Of a stretch of 64,000 nt of DNA, positions 35,700 to 47,919 are shown in pieces. Every line of letters starts with the position of its first letter. Position 1 is the first letter of the stretch. The stretch comes from Struthio camelus (Eukaryota > Chordata > Aves > Struthioniformes > Struthionidae): the NCBI RefSeq assembly GCF_040807025.1, contig NC_090944.1, positions 120,048,738 to 120,112,737 of the forward strand, written 5' to 3'. The notes below the pieces were generated by a model. It did no database searches. It was given only the letters and a program-made list of their open reading frames with translations, and had not been told where the DNA came from. The position numbers and the translations under genes are program-made.

Positions 35700-36990
35700 T
35701 GGGTAATTTGCAAATAGTAAAAAGAGCTAAAAGAACTGAACTAACCCCAACCTCTTCCTTCTCAATAGTTTGCCAACTCCAACAGTGGCTGTTGAACAGG
35801 TTTGCTATTACATTATCCCGGGGTGCACAAACTGTGCCGTTTAAATTTCCCAGAGCTGGGACTCGTCATTTGTTTGGATACAGTTCACTTATTGTATGCG
35901 GTTGTGTCAGCAGCTCTGGATAAATGAAAAATAAGTGTTTAGAGTTTGCGTATGCATAGAATTGCTCTCTAATCTGCCTCCTCTACAGGATGCAGAGGAA
36001 GTCAGAATAATGAAAATGTCTGTGAATAAGCTCTGCTTTGAAACCAGAGAGATTTTTTGGTATGAAAACAAATGCATGCCTCCAAAAGGCCATATTGTTG
36101 AACTAAAAACTAGAAAGGTTTTCAGTATCAGCCTTTTGATTTCTTCAGTCCAAGCTATTAAATTAAAACCTATTTTTTAGAATAAATGCAAAAGAGCATG
36201 AATGTTACAGATATTAGCATTGTATTATCAGTCATATTTGAAATGTGTCATTACCAGTTTAGAGACAGAAGATGGGGGCCTCAGCTTGTGAATATCTGCA
36301 TGCTTTTATGGACTTCAGTTCAAACTGTACTTCCACCTTCAATACAATTTGAAGGAAAAAAAAAAAAATTAATGAATACCCCTCCCTTCTCCCCCATCAA
36401 ACATGAACTCTGTTGCTCTTAAGCTATTATCCATTTCAGAGAAATTTATTTTTTTCAGGAAAGCTCCAATATTTATATAATGGAAATGCTCCACAGCAGT
36501 GTTATGAATGATACCACTGTCATTTCTAAGAAAGGTTTTGCTTTGTTTAAAAAAAAAAAGTGTATATATATTTAGAACAAGTAGATTTACTGGTTGCATA
36601 TCTTTGAAGAAAAATGAGAACAAATGTTATACGACTTAATTCATTTAGTAGTTTTACAATCTTTTAAAAGATATTTTTAAATAATTAAATGAGCTCCATT
36701 TATATTCTATATTTTTAAACTACTGTATCTTAGAAATCGTGAACTTTGTCAAAATTCATAGTTCATTGTGGTTATATGTTGTATGCGGTTATGTATACTG
36801 TTTTTCCCAAATATGAAAAAATATTCTTCTGTTTCATGTTTGTTTTTTTCCCCCTGCTATTCTTTATCAGCATGAGTGTTTACTGGAAGTATATTTCAAA
36901 GTCTCCAGCAGATGACTGACTTGAAAGGAATTTAACTTGTGTAGCAGATGCTTCCACACATAACCAATCATGGAACAAAAACATTTACAG
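35700..36990. other. Non-coding stretch, nothing recognised
   Basis: The 81-codon plus frame at 35935-36180 has an acceptor-like CCTCTACAG at 35981-35989, but no family or good donor. A-runs lie at 36356-36368 and 36549-36559. Confidence 0.5.
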
Positions 36991-36999
36991 GTGACTTAT

Positions 37000-37235
37000 C
37001 CTATTCTTTTACAATTAATCAGTGCAATTTGGTTAGTATATATTAAGGGCTTAATCCTCTGATAGTGCGTGCTAGTGATTATAATTCAACATTGCTGTGA
37101 ACGTTCTCAAAATTAATAGATCTTAACGTGCAGATGTGTGCATGAAGCAGAGGCTAAACTGATGCGTTACTTTGTTCATACAGAATTAGTTGCTGAAAAC
37201 TTAATGCCACGTATTTGCTAGCAAATAATGTTTTG
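37000..37235. promoter_or_regulatory. Candidate regulatory element with a 16-bp forkhead-like palindrome
   Basis: TATTTGCTAGCAAATA at 37212-37227 is a perfect palindrome. Each half contains TATTTGC, which fits the forkhead core TRTTTRY, so two sites face each other directly. About 160 bp upstream lies GGCTTAATCC, a TAATCC site of the bicoid/OTX type. The sequence is non-repetitive. Function and conservation are inference. Confidence 0.35.
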
Positions 37236-37239
37236 CCTT

Positions 37240-38635
37240 TAGGCTAAGGATATTTCCTTATTGCTGATGAACTGTGAAATATTTACACTTCAATGTCACT
37301 TTATACAGGAGAACATGACTGCATCCGTGTCCGTTCTCACTTTGTTTGACAAGAACTAACAAAATTTTTTCAACAGTAATTATGGAAAGGCTTCTCTTTT
37401 TCCCATTTAATAGTGTATTTTTATTCTGTGTCTGGAAATTAACATGAGAAAAAAAATGGGTATCTCGTATTTCTTGAAATTTGCCCCAAAACACACTTCT
37501 AGTGTGAGCAAGAAAAAGACCAAGAAAAGCCTTTTAAACCCCTTTATACTTGAGTAATTTTAAGGGAGCTGATTACATGCATTTCTAATAGATGGACATG
37601 AGGATCTGTAAAATAAAAAATGTTCAGACTTACTGAAGAAGTCCGGAAGAAGACAAACAGAAGCGAGAGAAAGGTGATTACTGGGGGTAGTTTCTGTAAG
37701 GATATATAACAAGTATTTTGAGTGCTTTGTAAAATAGCACCAGTTTTATGCAGAAGGGCAGGTAAAAATTCCAGAGCATGACTAAAAATTCAGTCACCTG
37801 GTGCTTGTTAAATAGTGACAATAGGCACTTGTAAAATAGAAGTCTCAGAACCTCTTGTCTGCTGCCCGTCAAGCTTTCTAAGCCAAATACATGTGTTTGC
37901 AGGTGATGTTGAAGCCTTGCTGTTCCAAAGAAGCCTGAATGAAGTAACAATATAGGCAGACACAGGGCTGTCTTGTTTTAGCCTGTGCAGGAGGATTAAT
38001 ATTTGACAAGAATGACCGTATGATCATGAATAGAAACTGGAACAGTCTCAAGTTAAATCTTTGGAGAGACACTCCTCAGAACTTTGGGACGGTTTGGATC
38101 TAAAATTGGAGGCTAGTTTTCTCTTTTTGTTTCCAATGATCTGAATATAAGTTCCCAGTGGAAGACTTTTTAATAGAATTTGTCCCAAGGCAGCTTTCCT
38201 AAGTTCAGAACATGTAGATCCTTATTTTCTTGTCTAACTTTCTGTAAAAACTGAATAGCATGCTGAATCATCTGATTCCAGGAATGCTCATGTAACAAAT
38301 TAGTTGAGTTGTCAAAATGCATGCAAAACCACTTTTTTCCTGAAGAGTTCATGAGATTGGGCAATTCAGACTGGCTTCAGCCTTAATTGCTCCCTCTCCC
38401 TTTTTTCATTTTTGTTAATTATACTTGAAAACTGGTTAGGTTTTCTGGAAGCTAATAGTGTCTAATGCTATCTAGAGGCTATACAAAGCTGAAAATTGCT
38501 TTGTAAAACTGTTGTAGAATACTCAGCAATATATTCGTCTTCCTTTTGAGCGTAGGAGAGAAATAATCTGAGAAGGAATGTGTTAAAAGGTGATACTGAA
38601 AGGCAGTTCTGGATACAGTATGGTAGAGAAGAACT
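37240..38635. other. Non-coding stretch, nothing recognised
   Basis: The 90-codon minus frame at 37678-37950 has no domain. No repeat family is seen before the CR1 copy at 38640. Confidence 0.55.
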
Positions 38636-38639
38636 AGTT

Positions 38640-38940
38640 TTAAAGAGTTGTGGAGAAGGTGCATGAGATGAACAAAGTTATGGAAGTAGAGTTTCTGAAT
38701 AAGGAACCATTAAGTAGATTAGGACTGGAGCCCAGAAAAGAGAAAGCTTAGGCAGAAGACAAGGAAGTTTATAAAATCAGGGGTGCCACGGAGAAGACAG
38801 ACTGTGATTGATTCTGCCTCTTGCAATATAAGATCCAGCAGGCATTAAATGAAAAGACTGGTCATAAATTCAAAATGAGAGAAAATGCTTCTTCATGCAA
38901 CACGTACCTGCAGGGTGCTGGGGCATCACTGCTGCACGCT
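38640..38940 (+). mobile_element. CR1-type LINE fragment, end of ORF2, best preserved copy
   Basis: The copy follows the CR1 consensus in order: TGTGGAGAAGGTGCATGAGA, then TAGATTAGGACTGGAG, AGAAAAGAGAAAGCTTAGGC, TTTATAAAATCA with GGTG and GGAGAA, then CATAAATTCAAAATGAGAGA and TGCTTCTTCATGCAACACGT, then ACCTGCAGGGTGCTGG. The remembered consensus has CTATAAAATCATGAATGGTG, TTCAAAACAAACAAAAGGAA, and TTTCTTCACACAATGCATAG followed by TCAACCTGTGGAACTC. The 3' tail and everything before the last part of ORF2 are absent. It is diverged and frame-broken. Confidence 0.85.
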
Positions 38941-38944
38941 TGCC

Positions 38945-40080
38945 TGTTCTTTAGAAAAATATTACGTTTATGGTAGATAAAGAAATTTTGAGGCGATTTC
39001 TTAAGATATTAAAATAATGATAATATTACTTACGCGGAGATTTGATAGTTTTTCTAAATATGTTAAAGAACTTGAATACATGATTAGTTGTAAGCATAAT
39101 GAATAATACTGGAGCGAAAATGGGTTTGGTAGCTTACAGAATTTTTGAAACTTCCAAAATGCTTCACTTCATCAGAAGAAGGTAAAGAGTTTATCAGATT
39201 CCCTCTGCCCCCTCCCCCCATCCTCCCTAGGGGTAATAAATGAAGTGGCATGTTTAGGGGGAAGAAAAAGGAAAAAACATTTCATTTTTCACCTAATACG
39301 CCTATTCTAGCAAAAGCTTTACTTTGGCTGTTACACTTCCAATGTGAATTTTGGTTTTAAGCAGTCTGTTTTCTAAAGAGAAAATATTTCTTCAAAATGC
39401 CCCTGAGCAGCTTTGTGTGCAAAAAGACCCCTTAGAATAAATAGGATTACTGAAATGTTTTGCTCAGTTGAGGCCTGCTTTAAAGCATTTTAATAGGTAA
39501 CATGGGAAACTGTCATCAGATCTGGAGAAAAGAATTGCCCATCTTTAGTCAGTGTTAACAAGTGGATTCAGAAAAGCTTTGCGTATTTGTTGTGCAGAAT
39601 GTACTTAAGAATTACTATAATACGTGCAGCATTGTTACGCCACCCTTTATAAAAAAGCCACGCTGTCTGTATTCTGAATCCCAGGATACGAACACCATAA
39701 ATAATGCAGTAATGTTAGCTTCACTAACTAAAGCTGCTCGTTGGATTGTCAGAGGGATTGTTCTGTGCAGGCAAGATCTAAATCAGAACGCTGGGGGCAT
39801 TCGGCTGTGCTAAAAATACTGGTAACAATAAATATCAGAAATGAGTATCTATTTCGTAGTCGTCAGACTGATCTGATTCTTTAGGTGGATAGAAGATGAA
39901 ATTGCAGCCACGTTTGTAACGTTAAGGCTCGGAGCAACAAACCTGGGGAATATTAAATGGACTGCCATAAAGCTCATAGACTGAGGAAAGGATTTGGAGG
40001 TCATTGTTGGGGGAAGGGGAATCTTTGAGGCTATTAGGCCACTGTATAGATAAAGGAAACAGAAAATAGAATGCGAGGTT
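38945..40080. other. Non-coding stretch with a 12-bp palindrome
   Basis: TGCTTTAAAGCA at 39476-39487 is a perfect palindrome. The 83-codon plus frame at 39562-39813 has no domain. No repeat is recognised. Confidence 0.5.
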
Positions 40081-40084
40081 ATAA

Positions 40085-40200
40085 CGATGAAAATGCTAGT
40101 GGGATGAATTCTTACTGATATAAACTGGCAGAGATCCACAGACTTCATTGGGGCTGGCAGTTTGCACCAGCTCTATGAATACTGGGTCCAAGGCTTCAAA
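40085..40200. repeat. Degenerate amniote repeat (TTACACCAG / GACTTCATTGG type)
   Basis: ATTCTTACTGATATAAACTG, then CACAGACTTCATTGGGGCTG, then GCAGTTTGCACCAGCTCTAT follows the order of the amniote repeat that runs CTGATGTAAATCTGGAGTAA, CCACTGACTTCAATGGAGTT, TGATTTACACCAGTG. Three segments in order make this one of the better relic matches. The family is unnamed. Confidence 0.55.
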
Positions 40201-40230
40201 AAAGCAAAGCTAAGCCTATTAGCTTTTCTA

Positions 40231-40254
40231 CCTTTTTTTCTTTTCTCTTTACAG
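40231..40254 (+). other. Strong 3' splice-site-like sequence
   Basis: Twenty pyrimidines (CCTTTTTTTCTTTTCTCTTT) are followed by ACAG and GAGC. After it the frame ELITLALKIGQCSC stays open for only a few more codons. There is no supporting donor. Confidence 0.3.
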
Positions 40255-40259
40255 GAGCT

Positions 40260-42320
40260 TATAACTTTAGCTTTAAAAATAGGACAATGTAGTTGCCATT
40301 GTTTTTAAATGCTAAAAATTAGCTTTTATAAGTCAGCTTCCTGTAGAAAACTCCTTTGTTAACTACCAATGGAAACAAGAGCTATCTAATACAATTAACC
40401 TTAATGATCTTTGCAAGTGATTAATAATTTTACTGACATTATTAAAATTTATGAGCAAATATTCTGTGCTGCACTGTGTGCTGACTCCCATTGTGGGGGA
40501 GTCTAGTGAATCGCCTAAGACATAGGCACTGCCAGAGTAAATCAAATGATTCATGTCCTGTGTGTGGATGACCAGATTCCAAGATGGACATCCTGGGAAA
40601 TGGGGCGTGGGCAGGAAAAGAGACAGAGGAGTCTTTTTTTTCTGTTGCAGTAAGTGCAATAAATGGCTACCTGCAAGGATTCTGTCTACCTCATGCGCGA
40701 TTGTCTAATTGCTATATTTTTTTATACTGTGCTCATGTTTTCCAAGACGCACATAGTAAAACAAATGGAGACAGAGATCGTGGATCTTTCTCATGGCATG
40801 ACACGAATCTGGTTTTCATTATGGAAACATAAATTTAAAAGGCGCGGAGCTCAGTCTCTTGATTGTTTCTTGCACATGGAGTACTTTGTAAGAAAGATCT
40901 TGTTTTTATGATAAGCTCAGTAGAAGATCTGCAAAGGAACAGTTTCCATAATTCTGAGTTATCTTCTGTACAGGTTTCTGCCTGGAAGTAGGTCTGCTGT
41001 CTTCTGAAATATTCTTCTCCATTCCTTTGCTCATGGTTACGCTTTTAGAGCACTTTCTTTTTGTGTCTTTATTAAAGTACCCAAGCGTTGAAAGAGGCTT
41101 TGTTAATATACCTTTTTCAAGTGAAATGTATTTAACTATTGACACTTTAGATTAAGGATAAAGTCCAAACAGAGACAGAAATTAAAATCTCATTGGAAAT
41201 CTTGGACTCTCCAAAACCAGGTTAAATGAAAGTTGTAGAGGTTTTGATCTTGCATTATTTTATAATGCCTTAGATTCATTTCTTCAACCCAACAGTTTTA
41301 ATTACATAGGGAGGAATACCTGTTTATATCCAAGAAGGCAATTGGCTAATATAACTAGCCAATTACCCAAAACTTTTGGAACAATGAACTGTTAAAGAAA
41401 GTGATAGAAGTGGACTGTTACAGATGGCTTAGAGAGGGGCTTTCGTTCCCACATTAGCCTGTGGAATTGGAAAGATCTGATAGAAAGATTGAAAATATTT
41501 CCAGCCATTCAGCTAAAATACTGCAGTTCAAAAAAGCCTCAACATGTGTTTATAGACTGTTTTAATATGACTTGCTCCAAAGTGAGGCTGTATTGACGAT
41601 TATCAGTAGCTCTTTGTCCTTCTCTGTATGTCCATGGTTTGTAGAAGAAGAGAGAGGAAATAAAGAAAACAAAGGACAGCCCTGAAGAGCAAGTGACAGG
41701 TATTTGGTGCACGGGTATGCACAGCTAAAGGACGTGTAAGTGATAAATACAATAAATGTGCACGTTCCTTTATTCCTCAGTCATAGTACGTAGTTTGTTG
41801 TCCGTCTCCTAAAACCACTTCTTGTTGTTCCCTACCAGTAGGAGTTTGAACGCGCCTCTGAGTTAGTGACTGTTGTCCATGGGCTCAAACAAAAGTTGTT
41901 GCTCTGAAAACAGTGGAACTGCTGTATTCAGTCCTCACAAATAGAAAAAGTTTAAGTGTGCATTTATTCCTTTTTTCTGTCAAATCCCTGGTTCCTTGTA
42001 CATTAGGCTGAGTTTGACTTTCTCGCGTTGTCTAATGGTGATCTACAGAAGCAGTCCCTTAAATACTTGGGTTTCAAGCCTCCTGCTCATTTCGGCTTGT
42101 ATTTTTCCGTTCCCTTTAAACGCAGCAGGAAGACTGTTTAAGGAATACAAAAAAATAGAGCAAATGGAAAGGCAAAACACCCCTGTGTCTGGTTTCTAAT
42201 TACATTTTTCCCATTATCTGTTAATGCATTATAATACAACAAACTCTGTTGAACCCAGTGTTTTTCCTACATGGCTCTCAGGATAGAAATATCATCAGCT
42301 GGAAATATACAGATGCTTTA
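40260..42320. other. Non-coding stretch with a CCAAT inverted repeat
   Basis: AATTGGCTA and TAGCCAATT at 41340-41364 form a 9-bp inverted repeat with a 7-nt loop that holds two opposed CCAAT boxes. The frames at 40363-40911 are overlapping shadows without domains. Confidence 0.5.
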
Positions 42321-42325
42321 CAAAC

Positions 42326-42328
42326 ATA

Positions 42329-42359
<31 letters not shown>

Positions 42360-42361
42360 TT
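42326..42361. repeat. TA microsatellite followed by a T-run
   Basis: About 12 AT units at 42326-42350 run directly into T11 at 42351-42361. It is expected to be length-variable. Confidence 0.95.
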
Positions 42362-42364
42362 CTT

Positions 42365-43370
42365 CTTGCCTTCTAAAGGTGAGTTTTGTAATGGAAAGCA
42401 GAACTATTTCTAATGAGTTGCAAAAAGTTTATGAATGCTAGATGAAGCAGTTTTTCCTCTTCCTAAGCCATGTCACAGGTTTCTGGCTCAAAAGAATATT
42501 CAAAACCTCTATTTAATTTCAGACAGAGTGATGTAAAATTAAAAACAAAACAAATCAACAATAACAAATGAGAGATAATGAGATTAATGGTAGTTTGTTT
42601 ACTAGCCTTATGAACTAATGAAAGCAATTGCTATCTAAACTGGGTGGCTATTTTGATTCCGATGAAGAGGCGAAGCAGAAAAAGCTATTACTTTAGAGTA
42701 AGAGGTCTTAAGGTTGTTATTATTCTTGTCTCCTTTTTGCAACATCTCTCATTCAAACGGCCAGCTGATTTGTTTGAAATAAAAAAAATTACTACTTTGC
42801 TGCTTGCAAAGTACTGTTTGAGATTTTTTGCTGATACTGTGCCTGGAGGCCTTAGGAGAATGTGGTTCAAGGAAACAGCTATTGGATGCGCCTTGCACAG
42901 GAGTCTGTGTAGAACCAGATGAATCCTGCGGTCTAGCAACGCAATACTAATAATATTTATGTCACAGTTGATTGCAAAAGGCCAGACCAGTCTTCAGGGT
43001 ACTCAGCGTGATGCGTTTCAGAAGTGTGAAGTTAGGAATGTGTAGGGTTTGTTCTTCCAAGATGCCTCTCATCAATTATTTGTGGTAGGAGGAGTTGAAC
43101 TCGGTTCATCCAAAATGTCTAAGCTCACTTAGACCTTGATTAATATTCCAGTGTCCTAGACGGTAGCTATTCCTTGCATAATACAACAGCTGTTCCTTGT
43201 AGCCCTTGTTCTTGTGCTGTGTGTAGAGACAGCTGGTCTTACACCCTCGAAACCCAAAGCCAAGCACTGAGCAGTTGTGCGGACTAAAGCAGCCCTAACA
43301 AACATCTCCTTGAGGAGCCTCTTGTCTATTTAGACTGATGTTAGTTGGTGGGGTAGTTGAGCAGTGTAAA
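42365..43370. other. Non-coding stretch, nothing recognised
   Basis: 42540-42650 has SOX-like AACAATAACAA and ATTAATGG sites, but no firm element. Two frames at 42644-42939 lie opposite each other on the two strands, so they cannot both be coding, and neither has a domain. Confidence 0.45.
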
Positions 43371-43374
43371 AAAT

Positions 43375-43815
43375 GAATGAGAGGAAATGAGAAAAGGAGG
43401 AGAATTCAGCAGAGGATAGAGGTTGCAATGAAGGTAGCAGGAGAAAAGGTAATGGGAAAATAAACAGTGAATGGAAGAACAGGAACCACTTTAGAGTCTG
43501 GTCCTGTCTCTACATGTTGGAGTGGAAAGATGTGTCATTGACAGTAGGTATATGTGTATGTGTATGCATATATATATGCACTAATAAATAAGAGGCTACA
43601 TTGAAAAGAAAAGACAAAATGAAAAGCAAAGTTAGAAGGGAAATTGTACTGAAGAAGTGGAGGAAGGTTCTTTTAAGACAAAAATAGTGCATATTAAGAT
43701 TGTTAAATATAAAAATTAGACTGTAGGACTGTAGTTATTAAGAATGACTTAGAGAAGCGGACTATAAAAGGGTGAAAACAGAGAGTGAAAGAAGAAACAA
43801 GAAGAAAATGTAGGT
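43375..43815 (+). other. Purine-skewed block of about 440 bp
   Basis: The plus strand is markedly rich in A and G from about 43375 to 43490 and again from 43595 to 43815, with strings such as GAGAAAAGGAGGAGAA and GAAAGAAGAAACAAGAAGAA. Between them lies a TG/TA microsatellite containing the perfect palindrome TGCATATATATATGCA at 43565-43580. The skew is seen by eye, and its cause is unknown. Confidence 0.6.
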
Positions 43816-43819
43816 TACA

Positions 43820-46800
43820 TGGTGCATTAAAAAAATGTCATAAAAAGTTTTTGCAGGTATTTGGATTTCAAATGGAATTAAATTGCACTAAATTGCTTTG
43901 GTTTTAATGAAGAAAATTAAAATAGATTTTTGGAATTATTAATATAGATTCACATTGTACTTGTGATCTTTCTAATCATCTTTCTAATTTAGCTGTTCTT
44001 CGTTTGCTTGATGATTGAATCAGTTCTCCTTACCTCTTTCTTTCTTCGAGGTATGCCTAATGCACAAAAGTTGGAATTAATTTAATGTAGGACGTTCAAC
44101 TAAAGAGCAGCTAGAAGTACATCTAAGAAAGTAGATTTTAAAGCAAGTCAAACATTTAAAAAAAACACCCTTAATTTCTGGTACTATGCACATTTTTAAC
44201 AGTGCAGCATCATCTTCTTTAAAGCAAGGACTGCAGTGCTTGAGATTGTCAAATATATGTTGCAGTAGTGAATTAAAAATAACCATCAACAAGGCTATAC
44301 TTAGCAAATACTTCTGTAATGATTTTGCAGCCAAGGTACTAGTGAAGGAATGTTTTTCAAAGACTATTAACTTAATGCATGAAACTGTAATGTGCCACCA
44401 GTTCTACATGCAATGAAAATGCCAATAGTTCTCATAGATGACCATATTCTCCCCACCTATAGAAACAAGAGGTCATTCAATAAGTAGCAAGCACAATTAA
44501 CATCTCATAGGAGCAGAAGATCTTATATAGGTACAATATGAAGTACACAAACCTTTTCATATACAATATGTAGTCAGTTGTTTTTGTGCAGTCTGAGTAA
44601 CTGAAGGGAGATCCACGCTCGAAAGGAAGGTAGAAGCTAATTTTGCTCATATGCGATAACTTTGATTGAACAATCTGCTCTTGGAATTCTGCCTGGATAC
44701 CCGGTCTCAAGAAGAAAAAAATCAACCTTGTGCTTTGAGGCTGTTTTTCCTTTCCTGGTTTGTTATTTAATCATGGAGGAATTTTACATAATACAATGGT
44801 GTCAATTGTCTTATAATTTGGCCATTTTGTGTTTGCAGCCATCACCCAAATAAAAGTTGTGTTTTCCTTGAAAATGTAGGCTTAATTGGGAGTTCTGCTG
44901 TTCTTGAGACTCCTGTCTCCTTTGTAGGCCTGGATTAAACCTGATTCTCTAAACCCTCTGATTCCAGTTTGCTCTGGTAATCCCTTTTGACAAGGTTTTA
45001 TTCAAATCTCCTCCTCTGAAGGTACCAGCCATTCTTCTGACCTCACTTTTTGGGTTTGTCACCTATTCACTTTCTTGTGGAGTTTTATTGCCAGATCGTG
45101 CTTTGACAGAGGGATAAGCTTTGTGGTTTTTGGGTTTTGTTTATTCGTTTTAATTTCGGAGAGGTACACTGGTAAGGATCCGTTGTTATGTATGTTTTGA
45201 GTCTGAGAGCTTCATATTGTGAAAACTCTAACAAAACTCTCTCCCTCAAGCTATGAAGAAGTTTTCTGCAAAAATCACATTCTGTATGAGCTAGACTTCA
45301 TATTGATTGGAAAAGAGCAGCTTTCTGGCTTTCCTGTATACACGACTCTACTGAATTTTAGATATAGTGCAACTCTACATTTACAGGGAGGTAATGGTTC
45401 ATACACAAGTATATATCTGTAGCTGTAATGTGTACTTTATGTAGTGTTTACTTTTCATGACTTTTTAAAGCTAAATTACTTGCCATAACTAATATAAATT
45501 ACATGTGTGGAAACTGCAGGTCACTTTTCACTCCAGGAACTCAATTTGAAGGCTTATATTCACGAGAGGAGGAAATAGGCACCCATCTAATCATCTGTCT
45601 CACAACCTAAATCACAACCTTAAAGTACTTTGTGCCTGAAGAAATGATCTTTGCAACCTCTTCATCCTGATTTCTTCAAATGGATCAGTCTCTAATGTGA
45701 AGGGGAAGGCTAGGTGACCAGTATTGCTGCTCTTAGGTCATGCTGAGAGTATTAGAAAATGATGGTGCAGAGGGAGAATAAAACAATTACAACTTCATGA
45801 ATAAATCTACTTCTGTTCTTTAGTTAGTAAGGTTTTTGAGGCATCGTGGACAGTCTTTTTATTTTGCGTTTTGTCAGGCACTTTGCAATATGTGTGCAAA
45901 AGCCAAAGCAGTATTAGATGCATCCTCGTGCAGCGGTGTAGGCAAATGGGATTGGGACACAACCATCTCTAGGCATTGGAGGCTGTTAATGAAATAAGTC
46001 AAAGCTGGCACTGTTAATTCAACCTCTCTTGAAATCCATGGCAGTTCTTCTCATGCGTTCAGTGGAAGGTAAACAGGCTGGTGTTATGAAAGCTTTTGGA
46101 AATCATGTTCTTAAAAACATTCACGACTTAAATATTACTTAAAAAGGACTGTACTCCAATGATGACATTTTAGGCTCTATGTGTCGGTATCTCTGCACAG
46201 GTAATACTCTAGGTACATACAAAATATAATAGCCATCATTGTACTCCTATTAGACAAAGTGTTTTTGCAAAGGCCATGTTATCTTTCAACACTTTATGCT
46301 CATGACTTTTTTTTTTCTCTCCTGCTTGTTCCTACTTTGCTATATTTAGCACCTTTTATATAAAATAGAATGCAAAAATGTTATGTTTTCTGAAGCATTA
46401 GCCTCCAGGAATATTTTCCTTGCACAGACATTTCTGGTTGTCTATCTGTGGTATAAATTTATGCTGATTGCAGTGAAAGGTGGTTAATTCATGTCATTAG
46501 CAGTCAGCTTGTGAGGTTTTTGACAAAACTGCTATTAAAGTAGGATAGGATTTTTACCTGGAGTACAGAGGGTTACCATAAATTACAAATGCTGTTTTGC
46601 TGAGATAAAGCAAGCATTCTGAACATGGAAATGCTATTATTAGCAGGTACCTGTGAGGAAAGTGTGTGTCGATTTTGTAAATTACTTTTCTGTGAAGGAA
46701 AATTCATTTCTGTATGCTGGTTGGTTTGGAGTGAAAGATAAGGTCTACTTTGATGCCTGGTCCGTGCTCCTTTTCATCAGAATCTTGCAATGTTGTTAAA

Positions 46801-47790
46801 GATGCCTTTAAGTATGGGAGCTATGGACATTTCTCGAGTTCTTTTATGTCTTTATCTTTCACTACTTACCCATGAAATGCTAGGATATATCCTTTCTTTG
46901 ATATCACTACTTTAAGTTTGATTGGGTGGACTATTGGGCAAGGAGAAGAGAGAAAATTGCTAACTGAGGTTTCCTTACCTACTGCAAGCAAGTAGCTTAT
47001 TTTAGATGTTGTTATTATGGTATGTGACATACAGGGAAATTATTTTTCCTGGCTTCTAAGATTTTTACCTCTAATAATCTGGGCAAAAGGATTTAAGAGG
47101 GAATGTAAACTGTCTTGAGTGATTGATGTTGAGAAACACCAAACTGAATCATGCTTTGTAAATTTTATTCTGAACATTTGATACCCATGCGTACTGTCTC
47201 TCAAAGGAATGTAAACAAAAGGTATCAGTTAAAAATTTCCCGGCTCTACCCTTATGCCGAATTAGTGTAGCAACTCCTGGGAGTTGCTGATGGGCATGCC
47301 TTGCAGCAGATGGAAGTGGGTTTACAGCCTCACAGTAAGAACAAGAGACGTCCCCATAACTGCAAATCCCAAACAGACTGTAGCAACATTTCCAGGTGAA
47401 GATTTTTGGTTTACAGTGTTTGTTCTAAATAGCAGCAGCAACAATAAGAATACTTTTACCAGGAAAAGTGTGTGTTGGGGGGAAGGGGTCTAGAAATGGA
47501 AAACCAGTTTGTTCTTTGGAATGCAGTTTTGATGAAAAAAAAACACCTTCAACTACCTTAATAACGTTATTTATGTGGGGAGGGTATTGCTGCTATTTCC
47601 AGTTCAGAGAAACTCATGTTCTAATATCCCTCCTTTTTAGAAGATAAGGATTGTAACTGCTCTGACATGCTGTTTATATCCTAGCACGCAGAGTTTCTGA
47701 TCCTGTCTTCAGAATCGGAGTGAACTGTCCAGTCGCATCGCTGACTCTTAACTGAAGGGATCCCATATTCATTTTGTAAGCAGAGGCCAA
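43820..47790. other. Long non-coding stretch, nothing firmly recognised
   Basis: Frames are at most 85 codons. 46440-46545 (TGATTGCAGTGAAAGGTGGT, TTAATTCATGTCATTAGCAG) is non-repetitive and could be a conserved element. 47470-47490 has G6-AA-G4, which is too few runs for a quadruplex. No repeat family is seen. Confidence 0.5.
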
Positions 47791-47795
47791 GCTTA

Positions 47796-47908
47796 TCAAA
47801 TCATGCGGTCAGAATCAGAGCCTGAATCCAAACCACCCTCACTTTTTCCAGACTGAGACTCCAATGCAGCACAGTATTGTTCCAGAACAGCAATGCGTAA
47901 TCTGTTGC
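47796..47908 (-). CDS. Possible terminal coding exon, partial, protein unknown
   Basis: On the minus strand a good acceptor (TTTTTGCCTTTCACTAG) ends after 47909. The exon would start at 47908 with two bases of a split codon, then read NRLRIAVLEQYCAALESQSG, KSEGGLDSGSDSDRMI and TGA at 47796-47798. The first half fits an amphipathic, coiled-coil-like helix. The second half is an acidic serine-rich tail, which is common at protein C-termini. I cannot name the family. Beyond the stop, the nearest minus-strand AATAAA is near 47163-47168, giving a 3' UTR of roughly 630 nt if used. No second exon was found on the minus strand upstream, so the host gene would have to enter from outside the window or through exons I missed. 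A chance open frame remains quite possible. Confidence 0.3.
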
Positions 47909-47919
47909 CTAGTGAAAGG

